Positions 25,278-34,131 of a DNA stretch of 64,000 nucleotides are shown piece by piece; position 1 is the first letter of the stretch; each line of letters starts with the position of its first letter. Where the stretch lies: positions 4,216,001 to 4,280,000 of the forward strand of contig OZ245940.1 of assembly GCA_965230045.1 (NCBI GenBank), in the 5' to 3' direction. The notes below the pieces were generated by a model. It was not told the origin of the DNA and searched no databases. It saw only the letters and a list, made by a program, of their open reading frames with translations. A program made the translations under genes and the position numbers. Source of the stretch: G963662905 sp965230045. GTDB taxonomy: Bacteria; Bacteroidota; Bacteroidia; Bacteroidales; WRLA01.

Positions 25278-25869
25278 ATCCGCCCGCAAAATTCATTAGC
25301 TCACAATACAGCTTCTGGGTAGGAAGCCCCATCACATTATAAAAACTTCCGCTGATTGATTCAACACCGACCAGACCGATCCATTCCTGAATCCCATAAG
25401 CTCCCGCTTTATCAAAAGGCCGATATACCTTCACATAATGACGTACCTCATCATCATGCAAAGCGCGAAAACGTACCTTTGTGCTTGCCGAAAATGAAAG
25501 TTGTTTTGTGGCAGTGCGCAGGCAAACTCCCGTAATCACATCGTGTTCAGCGCCCGATAGAGCACCGATTATATCAATAGCATCCTGCACATCAACAGGT
25601 TTCCCAAGCACTTTTTCATGTGCGCAAACTACCGTATCGGCGGTAATCAATAAATAATTTGGCGGCAAATCCTTTTCACGAAACCAATTACTTTTTAATC
25701 GGGCAAGATATCCCGCACTTTCCTGCCAGGGAATATCCTTGGGCAGTGCTTCGTCCACTTCCGCTATCTTTACATCAAATTCAATCCCCATTTGCTGCAG
25801 CAGGTCTTGACGGCGCGGGCTTCCACTTGCCAGTATAACCTTATAATCGGATAGCTTTTTTTTCAGCAT
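25276..25869 (-). CDS. maf: Maf-family nucleoside triphosphate pyrophosphatase
   Basis: 197 residues. The N-terminal substrate loop is ASGSPRRQDLL, then DEALPK and ITADTVV, followed by KPVDVQDA. Maf proteins hydrolyse non-canonical or specific NTPs to the monophosphate; the YhdE-type group acts on dTTP and UTP. The start lies five bases after the stop of the UbiA prenyltransferase gene, so the two are surely co-transcribed, an arrangement common in Bacteroidota. Confidence 0.95.
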   Translation of the reverse strand: MLKKKLSDYKVILASGSPRRQDLLQQMGIEFDVKIAEVDEALPKDIPWQESAGYLARLKSNWFREKDLPPNYLLITADTVVCAHEKVLGKPVDVQDAIDIIGALSGAEHDVITGVCLRTATKQLSFSASTKVRFRALHDDEVRHYVKVYRPFDKAGAYGIQEWIGLVGVESISGSFYNVMGLPTQKLYCELMNFAGG

Positions 25870-25874
25870 AATGA

Positions 25875-26834
25875 TTAAAATTCCAGGTACAATAATTGCA
25901 TAGAAAAAATCCCTGCAGCCATAAAAACTTTCAGGTAGAGGCTTAAAGCTGAAAAATCTTTTTTATGGTTGGCCGTCCAGATATTTTGCATAATAAATAA
26001 GCCAAAAGCACACAGGAACAGCATATAAAGAAACAGATTAATAAAATCTTCCACAAAAGCCCGGTAACAGAGATAAATCAAAGCCGCTACAACAATTCCT
26101 GAAAGCCCCAGCAAGATAGCCTTTGTTTTTCCCAATCCAAAAACAACAGGAGCCGTTCTTGCGCCAAGTGCTTCATCACCTATTATATCTTCAGCGTCCT
26201 TAACAATCTCCCTGACTAAAGTAACCATAAAAGCGAACCCAGTGTAAAGCCCAACAAAAGAATGGATTAAAGGATAAGCACGCAAGCCTTCAACAAAAAT
26301 ATCCGGTAATGGAAGGCGGGCAAGAAATTCCATTAACCAAGGCAAAGCCAATGAAACGGCAGCCAAAAAGGATATTAAAAAATTACCCACAAGTAGCTTG
26401 TATTTGAAACTTGTAGAATAAAACCACAGCCCGGCAACAGAAAAAATAAAAATAAAAAACGTATTGAATACCCCTATTCTCAATGAAAGCCACAATCCAA
26501 GCAAAAGGCCACCCATACTGAACGCCCAATAGAGTTTCCATGCCAATTTTTCACTTATTAGATTACCTATCAGGACCTTTGACGGTTTATTAATACGATC
26601 AGTATCAACATCAAAAATATCATTAAGGCAATATCCTCCGGCAGCGATGAAAACAGTAGCGAGGATTAGAAGCAAAAAGTCAGTTAAGCTTAGCGCAAAA
26701 CTGACCTGGTTCATTTCGTAAATCGGGCCAATCAGAAACCAGCGAACAAAAAGCTGGATAAGGATCAGCATCAAAAGGTTTGGCCATCGAATGAGCCTGA
26801 GCATTGGGAGTATTCGGCTTGTCATATGGCTCAA
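25875..26834 (-). CDS. UbiA-family prenyltransferase (geranylgeranylglycerol-phosphate geranylgeranyltransferase-like)
   Basis: 319 residues with eight to nine membrane helices. The first aspartate-rich motif is NDIFDVDTDRINKP; the second is in REIVKDAEDIIGDEALGART. UbiA enzymes join a polyprenyl chain to an acceptor in the membrane. Bacteroidota members next to maf are usually annotated as geranylgeranylglycerol-phosphate geranylgeranyltransferase, but ubiquinone, menaquinone or haem A type substrates cannot be excluded from the sequence. It lies between dnaJ (15 bases upstream) and maf. Confidence 0.88.
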   Translation of the reverse strand: MSHMTSRILPMLRLIRWPNLLMLILIQLFVRWFLIGPIYEMNQVSFALSLTDFLLLILATVFIAAGGYCLNDIFDVDTDRINKPSKVLIGNLISEKLAWKLYWAFSMGGLLLGLWLSLRIGVFNTFFIFIFSVAGLWFYSTSFKYKLLVGNFLISFLAAVSLALPWLMEFLARLPLPDIFVEGLRAYPLIHSFVGLYTGFAFMVTLVREIVKDAEDIIGDEALGARTAPVVFGLGKTKAILLGLSGIVVAALIYLCYRAFVEDFINLFLYMLFLCAFGLFIMQNIWTANHKKDFSALSLYLKVFMAAGIFSMQLLYLEF

Positions 26835-26849
26835 AAGTACAAATTCTTA

Positions 26850-28019
26850 TCAGCTACCGCTGAAATAATCCCTCATTTTGTGGAAAAATGATTTTTCGCG
26901 GCTACCCGGGTTTGGTTTAAAATTGGGTGAATGCATGGCATTTTCCATAAAAGCGGTTTCTTCCTTGCTCAGTGTTTTTGGCACCCATACATTAATATTG
27001 ACCAGCAAATCGCCATGTCCATAACCATTTACATCGGGCAAGCCCTTACCTTTGAGGCGCAGCACTTTGCCCGGTTGTGTTCCCGGTGCAATTTTGATAC
27101 GTGCTTTTCCATCAACGGTAGGAATTTCAACGCTGGCTCCCATCACGGCTTCGGGGAAACTCACATAATGTTCGTACAGCAGGTTTATGCCATCGCGTTC
27201 CAGGGATTCATGCGGAACTTCATCGATAAGGACGATCAAATCCCCATTCACACCACCACGAGGCGCTGCATTTCCTTTTCCTGTCATCGAAAGCTGCATT
27301 CCTGAGGTTACACCGGCAGGTATTTGGATTTCAATTACTTCCTCTCCTTTCACAATACCTTCACCATAACAGGCAGTACATTTATCAGTAATGATCTGAC
27401 CTTCACCACCACAAGCCGGGCAAGTTGAAGACGTTTGCATTTGTCCGAGAATCGTATTGGTCACCTGAGTAACCTGACCTGTTCCGTGACAAGTCTGACA
27501 TGTTGAATAAGCGCCCCCGTTTTTTGCTCCGGTTCCGTTACAGCTTTCGCAGGCCACATATTTGTTTACTTTGATCTTTTTTGTGGTTCCATGTGCAATT
27601 TCTTTAAGGCTCAGTTTTACTTTCACGCGCAGGTTACTGCCCCTGCGTACACGACGGCGACCCGATGAACGGGAATGCCCACCGCCACCAAATCCGAAAC
27701 CACCACCAAAGGCACTTCCAAAGATATCGCCAAAATTGGAGAAAATATCGTCCATCGACATACCTCCGCCTCCAAAACCGCCACCGGCAGCTCCGCCCAC
27801 GCCGGCATGGCCAAACTGGTCGTAACGGCTCCGTTTATTTGGATCCCTTAGCACTTCATAAGCTTCTGCAGCTTCTTTGAATTTTTCTTCCGCTTCAGAG
27901 TCTCCGGGGTTTTTATCCGGATGGAATTTCAGTGCTTTTTTGCGGTATGCTTTTTTTATTTCATCGTCAGAGGCTGTTTTTGAAACCTCCAGAATATCAT
28001 AATAATCTCTCTTTGACAT
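26850..28019 (-). CDS. dnaJ: Chaperone protein DnaJ
   Basis: 389 residues: a J domain (1-70) with the HPD triad, a Gly/Phe-rich region (about 75-115), four zinc-binding CxxCxGxG repeats (CESCNGTG, CQTCHGTG, CPACGGEG, CTACYGEG) and the C-terminal substrate-binding part. It delivers unfolded proteins to DnaK and stimulates its ATPase. grpE lies 66 bases upstream on the same strand, forming the usual grpE-dnaJ pair; dnaK is not in the window. No CIRCE element was seen. Confidence 0.98.
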   Translation of the reverse strand: MSKRDYYDILEVSKTASDDEIKKAYRKKALKFHPDKNPGDSEAEEKFKEAAEAYEVLRDPNKRSRYDQFGHAGVGGAAGGGFGGGGMSMDDIFSNFGDIFGSAFGGGFGFGGGGHSRSSGRRRVRRGSNLRVKVKLSLKEIAHGTTKKIKVNKYVACESCNGTGAKNGGAYSTCQTCHGTGQVTQVTNTILGQMQTSSTCPACGGEGQIITDKCTACYGEGIVKGEEVIEIQIPAGVTSGMQLSMTGKGNAAPRGGVNGDLIVLIDEVPHESLERDGINLLYEHYVSFPEAVMGASVEIPTVDGKARIKIAPGTQPGKVLRLKGKGLPDVNGYGHGDLLVNINVWVPKTLSKEETAFMENAMHSPNFKPNPGSREKSFFHKMRDYFSGS

Positions 28020-28085
28020 AATATTTCCTCACATTCTTAATGAACCGAACTTAACGGCTCTTTGGGTTTCTGATGTTTCAATAAA

Positions 28086-28712
28086 TTAGCTTCCTACTAC
28101 TACTTTTGCGTAGCGGATCACTTTTTCATTCATCAGATATCCTTTTTCAATTACATCAACAACTTTTCCTTTTAAATCCTCTTCCGGAGCCGGAATTTTT
28201 GTCAGTGCTTCGTGGAAATCTGTATCAAATTCCTTTCCTTTAGAATTCATTTCTTCCAGTCCTTCACGTTTCAAAATTGCCATAAACTTATTGTAAATCA
28301 ACTCCATACCTTCACGAACCCCTTTACTTGCTTCATCATCACCGGCAATGGCAGCCATACCGCGATCAAAGTCATCCAAAACAGGAAGCAATGATTCAAC
28401 CAGTTTTGCGGAAGCAGATTTACTGAGTTCCAAACGTTCTTTTGCTGTTCTTTTCCGAAAATTATCGAATTCCGAAAACAGGCGAAGGTATTTGTCGTTT
28501 ATCTCAGCAACTTTGTCTTCCAGCTCTTCAATTTTATCATCTTTTGAGGCTTTTTTGGAGCGTTTTTTCTTTTTCTCCTTTTTTTCTTCCTTAGGATCTT
28601 CTGCTCCTAAACCCTCTTTTTCAACACTTTCTGTTTGCTGCTCTTTTTCAGCATTTATATCTTCAATGCGTTCTTCTTTTGTTTCTTTGTCCATGGGTGT
28701 TTTATCAGACAT
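28086..28712 (-). CDS. grpE: Nucleotide exchange factor GrpE
   Basis: 208 residues from the ATG at 28712; the frame is open to 28832, but that stretch runs into the end of murA and has no GrpE features. The N-terminal 70 residues are a Glu/Lys-rich low-complexity tail, then the long coiled coil (EELEDKVAEINDKYLRLFSEF) and the beta domain with GMELIYNKF and ending KVIRYAKVVVG. GrpE releases ADP from DnaK. dnaJ follows on the same strand, so both are likely transcribed together, possibly from within or upstream of murA. Confidence 0.97.
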   Translation of the reverse strand: MSDKTPMDKETKEERIEDINAEKEQQTESVEKEGLGAEDPKEEKKEKKKKRSKKASKDDKIEELEDKVAEINDKYLRLFSEFDNFRKRTAKERLELSKSASAKLVESLLPVLDDFDRGMAAIAGDDEASKGVREGMELIYNKFMAILKREGLEEMNSKGKEFDTDFHEALTKIPAPEEDLKGKVVDVIEKGYLMNEKVIRYAKVVVGS

Positions 28713-28806
28713 AATCCAATGTTTAGTTAAATGATCAAAGCGCGAATAGCAAAGACTTTGCCATAAGGATTTAAGGGACAATTTGGCAGGATTTTTAGGG
28801 GATTGT

Positions 28807-30114
28807 TCAGGAAATACGTTCAATATGTGCACCTATGGCACGAAGGCGGCTATCAATATTTTGATATCCCCGGTCGATTTGTTCAATATTATCGATAATA
28901 CTTTCGCCTTCAGCAGACAGCGCCGCAATAAGCAAAGCTACACCGGCTCGGATATCGGGTGAGCTCATACGGATACCGCGCAGGCTTTGCTGCCGGTCTA
29001 ATCCGATTACCGTAGCACGGTGCGGATCGCACAGGATAATTTGGGCGCCCATATCGATGAGCTTATCCACAAAAAACAAGCGGCTTTCAAACATTTTCTG
29101 ATGAATCAAAACGCTTCCTTTGGCCTGAATGGCCGTAACAAGGGCGATACTGATCAAATCAGGGGTAAATCCCGGCCAAGGCGCATCCGAAATGGTCATA
29201 ATAGAGCCATCTATAAAAGTATCCACCTCATAATGTGCCTGTTGTGGCATAATGATATCATCACCCTCATGCACTAGGATTAATCCAAGGCGCTTAAAAA
29301 CATCCGGAATTATTCCCAGTTCATCCCAGGCAACATTTCGTATGCGGAGCTCCGAGCGTGTCATTGCTGCCAGACCGATAAAGCTACCGATTTCAATCAT
29401 ATCGGGAAGGAGTTTATGCTCTGTACCCCCCAGTTTTTCAACGCCTTCAATTGTCAGAAGGTTGGAGCCCACGCCGCTGATTTTTCCGCCCATGCGGTTA
29501 ATCATACGGCAAAGCTGCTTCAGGTAAGGCTCACAAGCGGCATTAAAAACCGTAGTTTTCCCTTTTGCCAAACTAGCAGCCATGACAATATTTGCGGTAC
29601 CGGTAACCGAGGCTTCATCGAGGTGCATATAGCATCCTTCAAGTTTCGACGCATTTACTTTATAAAAACGTGCGTCTTTGCAGTACTCAAAGCGTGCGCC
29701 CAGTTTCTGAAATCCGGCAAAATGTGTATCCAGCCTCCTGCGGCCAATTTTATCGCCACCCGGCTGAGGAATATAAGCGGCACCAAAACGCGCCAGCAAA
29801 GGACCGATAATCATAACCGAACCACGCAATGAAGCAGCACGTTTGGCATATTCATCGCTTAGCAGCAAATCCAAATCCACATTTTGTGCACCGAAACTCC
29901 AGCTGCCCTCACCTAAGTTCTTCACTTCAACGCCAAGAAACTGCAGAAGATCAATGAGTTTATTCACATCCCGTATATCGGGGATATTATTGATAACGAC
30001 CTCTTCACTTGTCAGCAACACAGCACATACAACTTGTAAAGCTTCATTTTTTGCACCTTGTGGTATAATCTCCCCTTTTAGCTGATGACCTCCTTCAATG
30101 CGGAATGACCCCAT
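28807..30114 (-). CDS. murA: UDP-N-acetylglucosamine 1-carboxyvinyltransferase
   Basis: 435 residues with the inside-out barrel fold of EPSP-synthase-type enzymes. The N-terminal KNEAL contains the conserved Lys22-Asn23. The catalytic loop reads PGGDKIGRRRLD: the position of Cys115 in E. coli, the residue attacked by fosfomycin, is Asp121 (codon 29752-29754). The enzyme transfers enolpyruvate from PEP to UDP-GlcNAc, the first committed step of peptidoglycan synthesis. The aspartate form is active but insensitive to fosfomycin in other bacteria, so natural resistance is expected. The DUF4290 gene lies 66 bases upstream. Confidence 0.97.
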   Translation of the reverse strand: MGSFRIEGGHQLKGEIIPQGAKNEALQVVCAVLLTSEEVVINNIPDIRDVNKLIDLLQFLGVEVKNLGEGSWSFGAQNVDLDLLLSDEYAKRAASLRGSVMIIGPLLARFGAAYIPQPGGDKIGRRRLDTHFAGFQKLGARFEYCKDARFYKVNASKLEGCYMHLDEASVTGTANIVMAASLAKGKTTVFNAACEPYLKQLCRMINRMGGKISGVGSNLLTIEGVEKLGGTEHKLLPDMIEIGSFIGLAAMTRSELRIRNVAWDELGIIPDVFKRLGLILVHEGDDIIMPQQAHYEVDTFIDGSIMTISDAPWPGFTPDLISIALVTAIQAKGSVLIHQKMFESRLFFVDKLIDMGAQIILCDPHRATVIGLDRQQSLRGIRMSSPDIRAGVALLIAALSAEGESIIDNIEQIDRGYQNIDSRLRAIGAHIERIS

Positions 30115-30180
30115 AATAATTCATTTTTAAGTAGCTGAGCGTCAACACAAAGCCAAAGCACAAACCACAATTCGGATAAT

Positions 30181-30831
30181 TTAGTTTCTGCCTTTCTTCT
30201 TGCTCTTTTTCTTTTTTTGCTGTTGCTTTGACTGACTGACCAAAACCGTAGCATCCTGAAGTTGAACTGTTTCGGTAGTACGCACAATGCGCCCCTCAGA
30301 AAGCTCTTTTAAATTTTCCAGGATTAGGTCATCGGTTACGGTATCACGGCTCCAGGTAAGGTATGCCTTTTTCATATGGTTTGCAATAGCGAGAATGAAG
30401 GCCTCTTTTTCTTCACCTTCATCATAATCGGCCGCTTTATTGATCATAGCAAGAATATTTTTACCATAATGCCGGTATCTCATCCTTTTATCATTATAGC
30501 TCATCTTTTCCGGCGTCAAATCAGGTGTATCTCTTTCCGGCGGTGGAAAGGGCGCGTCTATGTCCAGTTTAAAGTCAGAAATTATATAAAGATGATCCCA
30601 TAATTTGTGCTTCTGTTCTTCACTTTCGGTTTTTAATCCCTGAATCTGAGACATCACTTTCACCACTGCTGCGGCAGCTTTGTTACGTTCATCACGATCT
30701 TCAAGTTCAACAACATGTTTTACCATCTTCTGGATGTTGCGTCCATACTCAGGAATGATCAATTTATCCCTGGTACTGTTATATTCCATTTTATCCATCG
30801 GCAGTCCGCTTATTGCCCTGCTCTTTGACAT
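30181..30831 (-). CDS. DUF4290 domain protein
   Basis: 216 residues from 30831; ATGs at 30798 and 30789 give slightly shorter forms, and the conserved part begins at MEYNSTRDKLIIPEYGRN, so the shortest start may be the true one. The family is restricted to Bacteroidota and is of unknown function. The C-terminal 40 residues are Gln- and Lys-rich (ending KKKKSKKKGRN), suggesting contact with nucleic acid or another acidic surface. A TACTTTTG box lies upstream at 30884-30891. It probably heads the murA-grpE-dnaJ-ubiA-maf transcription unit. Confidence 0.88.
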   Translation of the reverse strand: MSKSRAISGLPMDKMEYNSTRDKLIIPEYGRNIQKMVKHVVELEDRDERNKAAAAVVKVMSQIQGLKTESEEQKHKLWDHLYIISDFKLDIDAPFPPPERDTPDLTPEKMSYNDKRMRYRHYGKNILAMINKAADYDEGEEKEAFILAIANHMKKAYLTWSRDTVTDDLILENLKELSEGRIVRTTETVQLQDATVLVSQSKQQQKKKKSKKKGRN

Positions 30832-30883
30832 AAAGCCGGGGCAATGATTTTATTTTAATAATTAAATGATTGATAACAAACTA

Positions 30884-30891
30884 CAAAAGTA
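30884..30891 (-). promoter_or_regulatory. -7 promoter box for the DUF4290-murA unit
   Basis: The minus strand reads TACTTTTG, matching TAnnTTTG, about 53 bases before the ATG at 30831. No clear -33 box was seen. Confidence 0.45.
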
Positions 30892-30924
30892 CAAATATTC
30901 TCATTTTATTGGGCTTTTGCAGTT

Positions 30925-33204
30925 TTAATTCACGATTTTAAGTTTGGCAAAGCGCAGAAGGAGCTGTTTTTGTCCTACTCCGTGAAAAAACACGCTGGCT
31001 TTTTTATTGGCACCACTCCCTTCCACATTCACAACTTTTCCGCGGCCAAAGCGAAGATGTTCCACTTCCATCCCTGCCAGAATTTCTTCACTGCTTGCCG
31101 CAATAGCCTCTTTAGCTTTTTTAGGTTCAATTTTCTTCAATTTGGATTGATCCGTTTTGAACTTTAATTTGGGCATCGCACCTTCTGTTGAAAACGAATC
31201 CTTGACCGGCACTTTGGCTTTTTGCGCACTTTGGATGAAATCGGGATTAATTTCTTCGATAAAACGGCTTGGCTCACAAAAAGTAAGGTTTCCCCAACGA
31301 TAGCGGTTATCGGCATAAGTTAAAAACAGCCTTTTCTCGGCCCGTGTCACTGCAACATAAAACAGGCGGCGTTCCTCCTCAAGATCTGCCCGGACGATGA
31401 GTGATTGTGCCGATGGGAAAAGGTTTTCTTCCAAACCTACGACAAATACATATGGAAACTCCAATCCTTTTGCGGCATGAATAGTCATCAAAGAAACTTT
31501 ATTGGGATCGTCATCTTTTTCATCGGCATCAGTAAGCAGGGCGATATCCTGCATAAACTGATCCAACGTCCGGATACTTTGATCTGATTCTTCATCGCCC
31601 AACTGAACTTCATCCGTTTCGGTAAAATCCTTGATTGCGTTAAGCAATTCTTCAATATTTTCGAGCCGGCTCACACCCTCCGGAGTTTTATCCTGGTCGA
31701 GGCTTCGCCAGATTCCGCTGGTATAAGCAATGGATTTGGCCAAATCAAATGCCGGGCGTGCTTTCAACTGTACCGAAAAACTACGGATCATATTGGCAAA
31801 AGCCATCACTTTGCCTGAAGCGGCACTATTTATCGCTGCATTGTATGCCATCGGGTTGAGCAATACGTCCCATAAACTAACTTCAGCTTTATCGGCAGCA
31901 ATTGTAAGGCGGTCGAGCGTAGTATTGCCAATGCCCCGGGCAGGGTAATTAATTACCCTACGCAAAGCGTCCTCATCTTTTTGATTGATCACTAAACGGA
32001 AGTAAGCAAGTAAATCCTTGATTTCCTTTCGTTTATAAAAACTCAAGCCTCCATAGATCCGGTAAGGGATATTTTGTTTACGCAGAGCCTCTTCCAATGA
32101 GCGCGACTGCGCATTGGTTCGGTATAAAATGGCAAAGGCATCGTTTGGGGCATGGTCGTTCATTTTTAGCTCAAAAATACTTCCGGCAACTTTTACCCCT
32201 TCCTCATTATCGGTGGCTGCTTTGATAAGCTGAATTTTTTCGCCTTCATCGTTTTGCGTCCAAACTTCTTTAAAAATCTGTTCTTTATTATGTTTGATGA
32301 CGCTATTGGCTGCCTGTACTATAACTTTTGTGCTGCGGTAATTCTGTTCCAGCTTGATGGTCTGTAAATCCGGATAATCTTTCTTGAAATTCAGGATATT
32401 CTGGATATTGGCACCACGAAAAGCATAAATAGATTGAGCATCATCCCCCACAACACAAATATTTTCGTTGTCTGCCGCCAACTTTTTCACAATTAGATAT
32501 TGAGCGTAATTGGTATCCTGATACTCATCTACAAGTATGTAGCGAAACCGTTTTTGGTATTTATGAAGTGCATCGGGAAAATCGCGCAAGAGCACATTCA
32601 TATTAAAAAGCAGGTCGTCAAAATCCATGGCTTGTGCGGTAAAAAGGCGCTTGTTGTATATTGTATATATGCGCCCTGTTTCCGGACGGTTGGCATACTT
32701 GTCCTGCTGCACAAGCTCCGCATTGTTATTATAATCTGCCGGGCTCAGCAGGTTTGATTTTGCCGAAGAAATCCTGTGTAAAACAGCATTAGATTTATAA
32801 ATTTTCTTATCCAGGTTCAACTCTTTAACGATAGTATTAATAAGCCTTTTGCTATCATCATTATCATAGATTGTAAAATTATTGGGATAGCCCAGCTTTT
32901 CGCTTTCGGCACGAAGCACACGTGCAAAAATTGAATGGAAAGTGCCCATCCAAACATTCTTTCCTTCACTGCTGCTGATCAACTTAATAATCCGCTCTTT
33001 CATCTCCCGGGCAGCCTTATTGGTAAATGTCAGTGCAAGAATATTGAAAGCATCTACTCCCTGCTCCAACAAATAAGCCACACGGTGGGTAAGCACCCTG
33101 GTTTTTCCTGAGCCTGCACCGGCAATCACCATCACAGGCCCGTCAATAGCTGTTACGGCTTCCTTTTGAGGCTCATTTAATCCATCCAGTATATTTTTTT
33201 TCAT
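30925..33204 (-). CDS. UvrD/PcrA-type superfamily 1 DNA helicase
   Basis: 759 residues. Motif I is AGAGSGKT (28-35), motif II DEYQDTN, and the later helicase motifs include LEQNYRS, VSLMTIHAAKGLEFPYVFVV and VTRAEKRL. The C-terminal tail (about 690-759) ends in a small Tudor-like domain (VEHLRFGRGKVVNVEGSG) as in PcrA. It unwinds DNA 3' to 5' during repair and removes stalled complexes. The gene begins 21 bases after a TAATTTTG box that overlaps a divergent box for the neighbouring lipoprotein gene. Confidence 0.96.
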   Translation of the reverse strand: MKKNILDGLNEPQKEAVTAIDGPVMVIAGAGSGKTRVLTHRVAYLLEQGVDAFNILALTFTNKAAREMKERIIKLISSSEGKNVWMGTFHSIFARVLRAESEKLGYPNNFTIYDNDDSKRLINTIVKELNLDKKIYKSNAVLHRISSAKSNLLSPADYNNNAELVQQDKYANRPETGRIYTIYNKRLFTAQAMDFDDLLFNMNVLLRDFPDALHKYQKRFRYILVDEYQDTNYAQYLIVKKLAADNENICVVGDDAQSIYAFRGANIQNILNFKKDYPDLQTIKLEQNYRSTKVIVQAANSVIKHNKEQIFKEVWTQNDEGEKIQLIKAATDNEEGVKVAGSIFELKMNDHAPNDAFAILYRTNAQSRSLEEALRKQNIPYRIYGGLSFYKRKEIKDLLAYFRLVINQKDEDALRRVINYPARGIGNTTLDRLTIAADKAEVSLWDVLLNPMAYNAAINSAASGKVMAFANMIRSFSVQLKARPAFDLAKSIAYTSGIWRSLDQDKTPEGVSRLENIEELLNAIKDFTETDEVQLGDEESDQSIRTLDQFMQDIALLTDADEKDDDPNKVSLMTIHAAKGLEFPYVFVVGLEENLFPSAQSLIVRADLEEERRLFYVAVTRAEKRLFLTYADNRYRWGNLTFCEPSRFIEEINPDFIQSAQKAKVPVKDSFSTEGAMPKLKFKTDQSKLKKIEPKKAKEAIAASSEEILAGMEVEHLRFGRGKVVNVEGSGANKKASVFFHGVGQKQLLLRFAKLKIVN

Positions 33205-33225
33205 TTCCTCGTTTTATATAACGGT

Positions 33226-33242
33226 CAAAATTAATACTTTTG
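33226..33242. promoter_or_regulatory. Back-to-back -7 boxes for uvrD (minus) and the PKD lipoprotein (plus)
   Basis: 33226-33233 is CAAAATTA (TAATTTTG on the minus strand) and 33235-33242 is TACTTTTG on the plus strand, one base apart. Polymerase binding at one should exclude the other. Confidence 0.5.
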
Positions 33243-33294
33243 GCCTTGAACGAATCACTCTTAATCCGGGAGTTTTTAACAAATTTACCATATC

Positions 33295-33675
33295 ATGCTA
33301 TTAAACAGACAGATATCACTAGTATTTTTGATTGGTATATCCTTCATTTTATCATTCTCGTCCTGTATGGAAGGGGAAGAAAACAATAATCAAAACTTTG
33401 ATGACCCTGTGGCCAGCTTCTCATGGACTACAGAACAAGTTGAAGATTACAAAGTAAAAGTGTACTTTAAAAATAATTCGGAATATGCCGATCAGTATCA
33501 ATGGGATTTTGGTGACGGATCGCCGATAAACTATAATAGCGAGCCCTCGCATGTTTATCCACAATCCAGTACGAAACCCAATGAATTTACAGTAATCTTA
33601 AAAGCAACAAACAGTGAAGATGGCCGGTTTAACAGGCGCTCAAGGGTTGTTGCCATAGAGCCTTTCGGAAAATAA
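33295..33675 (+). CDS. Small PKD-domain lipoprotein
   Basis: 126 residues. The signal peptide ends with FSSC, a lipobox of the relaxed Bacteroidota type, giving a lipidated Cys24. The acidic residues after it (MEGEE) resemble the surface-export signal of Bacteroidota lipoproteins. The rest is one PKD fold with the motif YQWDFGDGSP followed by HVYP. Such domains mediate protein or carbohydrate contacts at the cell surface. It is divergent from uvrD and followed by rpsT. No partner is apparent. Confidence 0.88.
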   Translation: MLLNRQISLVFLIGISFILSFSSCMEGEENNNQNFDDPVASFSWTTEQVEDYKVKVYFKNNSEYADQYQWDFGDGSPINYNSEPSHVYPQSSTKPNEFTVILKATNSEDGRFNRRSRVVAIEPFGK

Positions 33676-33752
33676 ACCGGCTTTGCTTGTGATGACCATG
33701 ATTAACCCAAAAATATCCAGTCGTTTTTAATTAAATTTTTTTTGGCAATTTC

Positions 33753-33783
33753 TTTGGAGGTTTAAATTATAATCATACCTTTG
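33753..33783 (+). promoter_or_regulatory. rpsT promoter
   Basis: TTTG at 33753-33756 and TACCTTTG at 33776-33783 are separated by 19 bases, an almost ideal Bacteroidota promoter. The ATG of rpsT lies 36 bases after the -7 box. Confidence 0.75.
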
Positions 33784-33818
33784 CACTCCCAAAAATTTCA
33801 TAGAAAAATATAAATGTA

Positions 33819-34070
33819 ATGGCAAATCATAAATCAGCACTTAAAAGAATCAGGCAGAACCAGAAAAGACGGTTAAGCAATCGTTATTATGGCAAGACAA
33901 TGAGAAATGCAATCAGGAAACTGAGAAACACAACAGATAAAGCAGAAGCAAGCACAAGTCTGCCTAAAGTTATTGCATTGATTGATAAAAATGCAAAACG
34001 AAATCTGATTCACGATAATAAAGCTTCAAACCTGAAGTCGAAGCTGACGAAGCATGTAAATGCTTTATAA
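33819..34070 (+). CDS. rpsT: 30S ribosomal protein S20
   Basis: 83 residues, rich in Lys and Arg, starting MANHKSALKRIRQNQKRR as typical for S20, a helical protein at the base of the 30S body. It is a single gene with its own promoter at 33753 and a terminator at 34093, immediately before radC. Confidence 0.97.
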   Translation: MANHKSALKRIRQNQKRRLSNRYYGKTMRNAIRKLRNTTDKAEASTSLPKVIALIDKNAKRNLIHDNKASNLKSKLTKHVNAL

Positions 34071-34092
34071 AAATATTCAGCAGTAATTGCAG

Positions 34093-34121
34093 AAAAAGCT
34101 CTACATTCGTAGGGCTTTTTT
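34093..34121 (+). terminator. Intrinsic terminator after rpsT
   Basis: AAAAAGCTCTAC (34093-34104) pairs with GTAGGGCTTTTT (34109-34120) with one G-T pair and an ATTC loop, followed by T. It ends 11 bases before the radC start. Confidence 0.8.
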
Positions 34122-34131
34122 TATAACTGCT

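Noticed and set aside
27562..27825. Plus-strand frame rich in proline opposite dnaJ
   Set aside because: It is the antisense of the Gly/Phe-rich region of dnaJ, whose codons give proline in the other strand.
28713..28832. N-terminal extension of grpE
   Set aside because: It runs into the end of murA and carries no GrpE features; ATG 28712 gives the expected protein.
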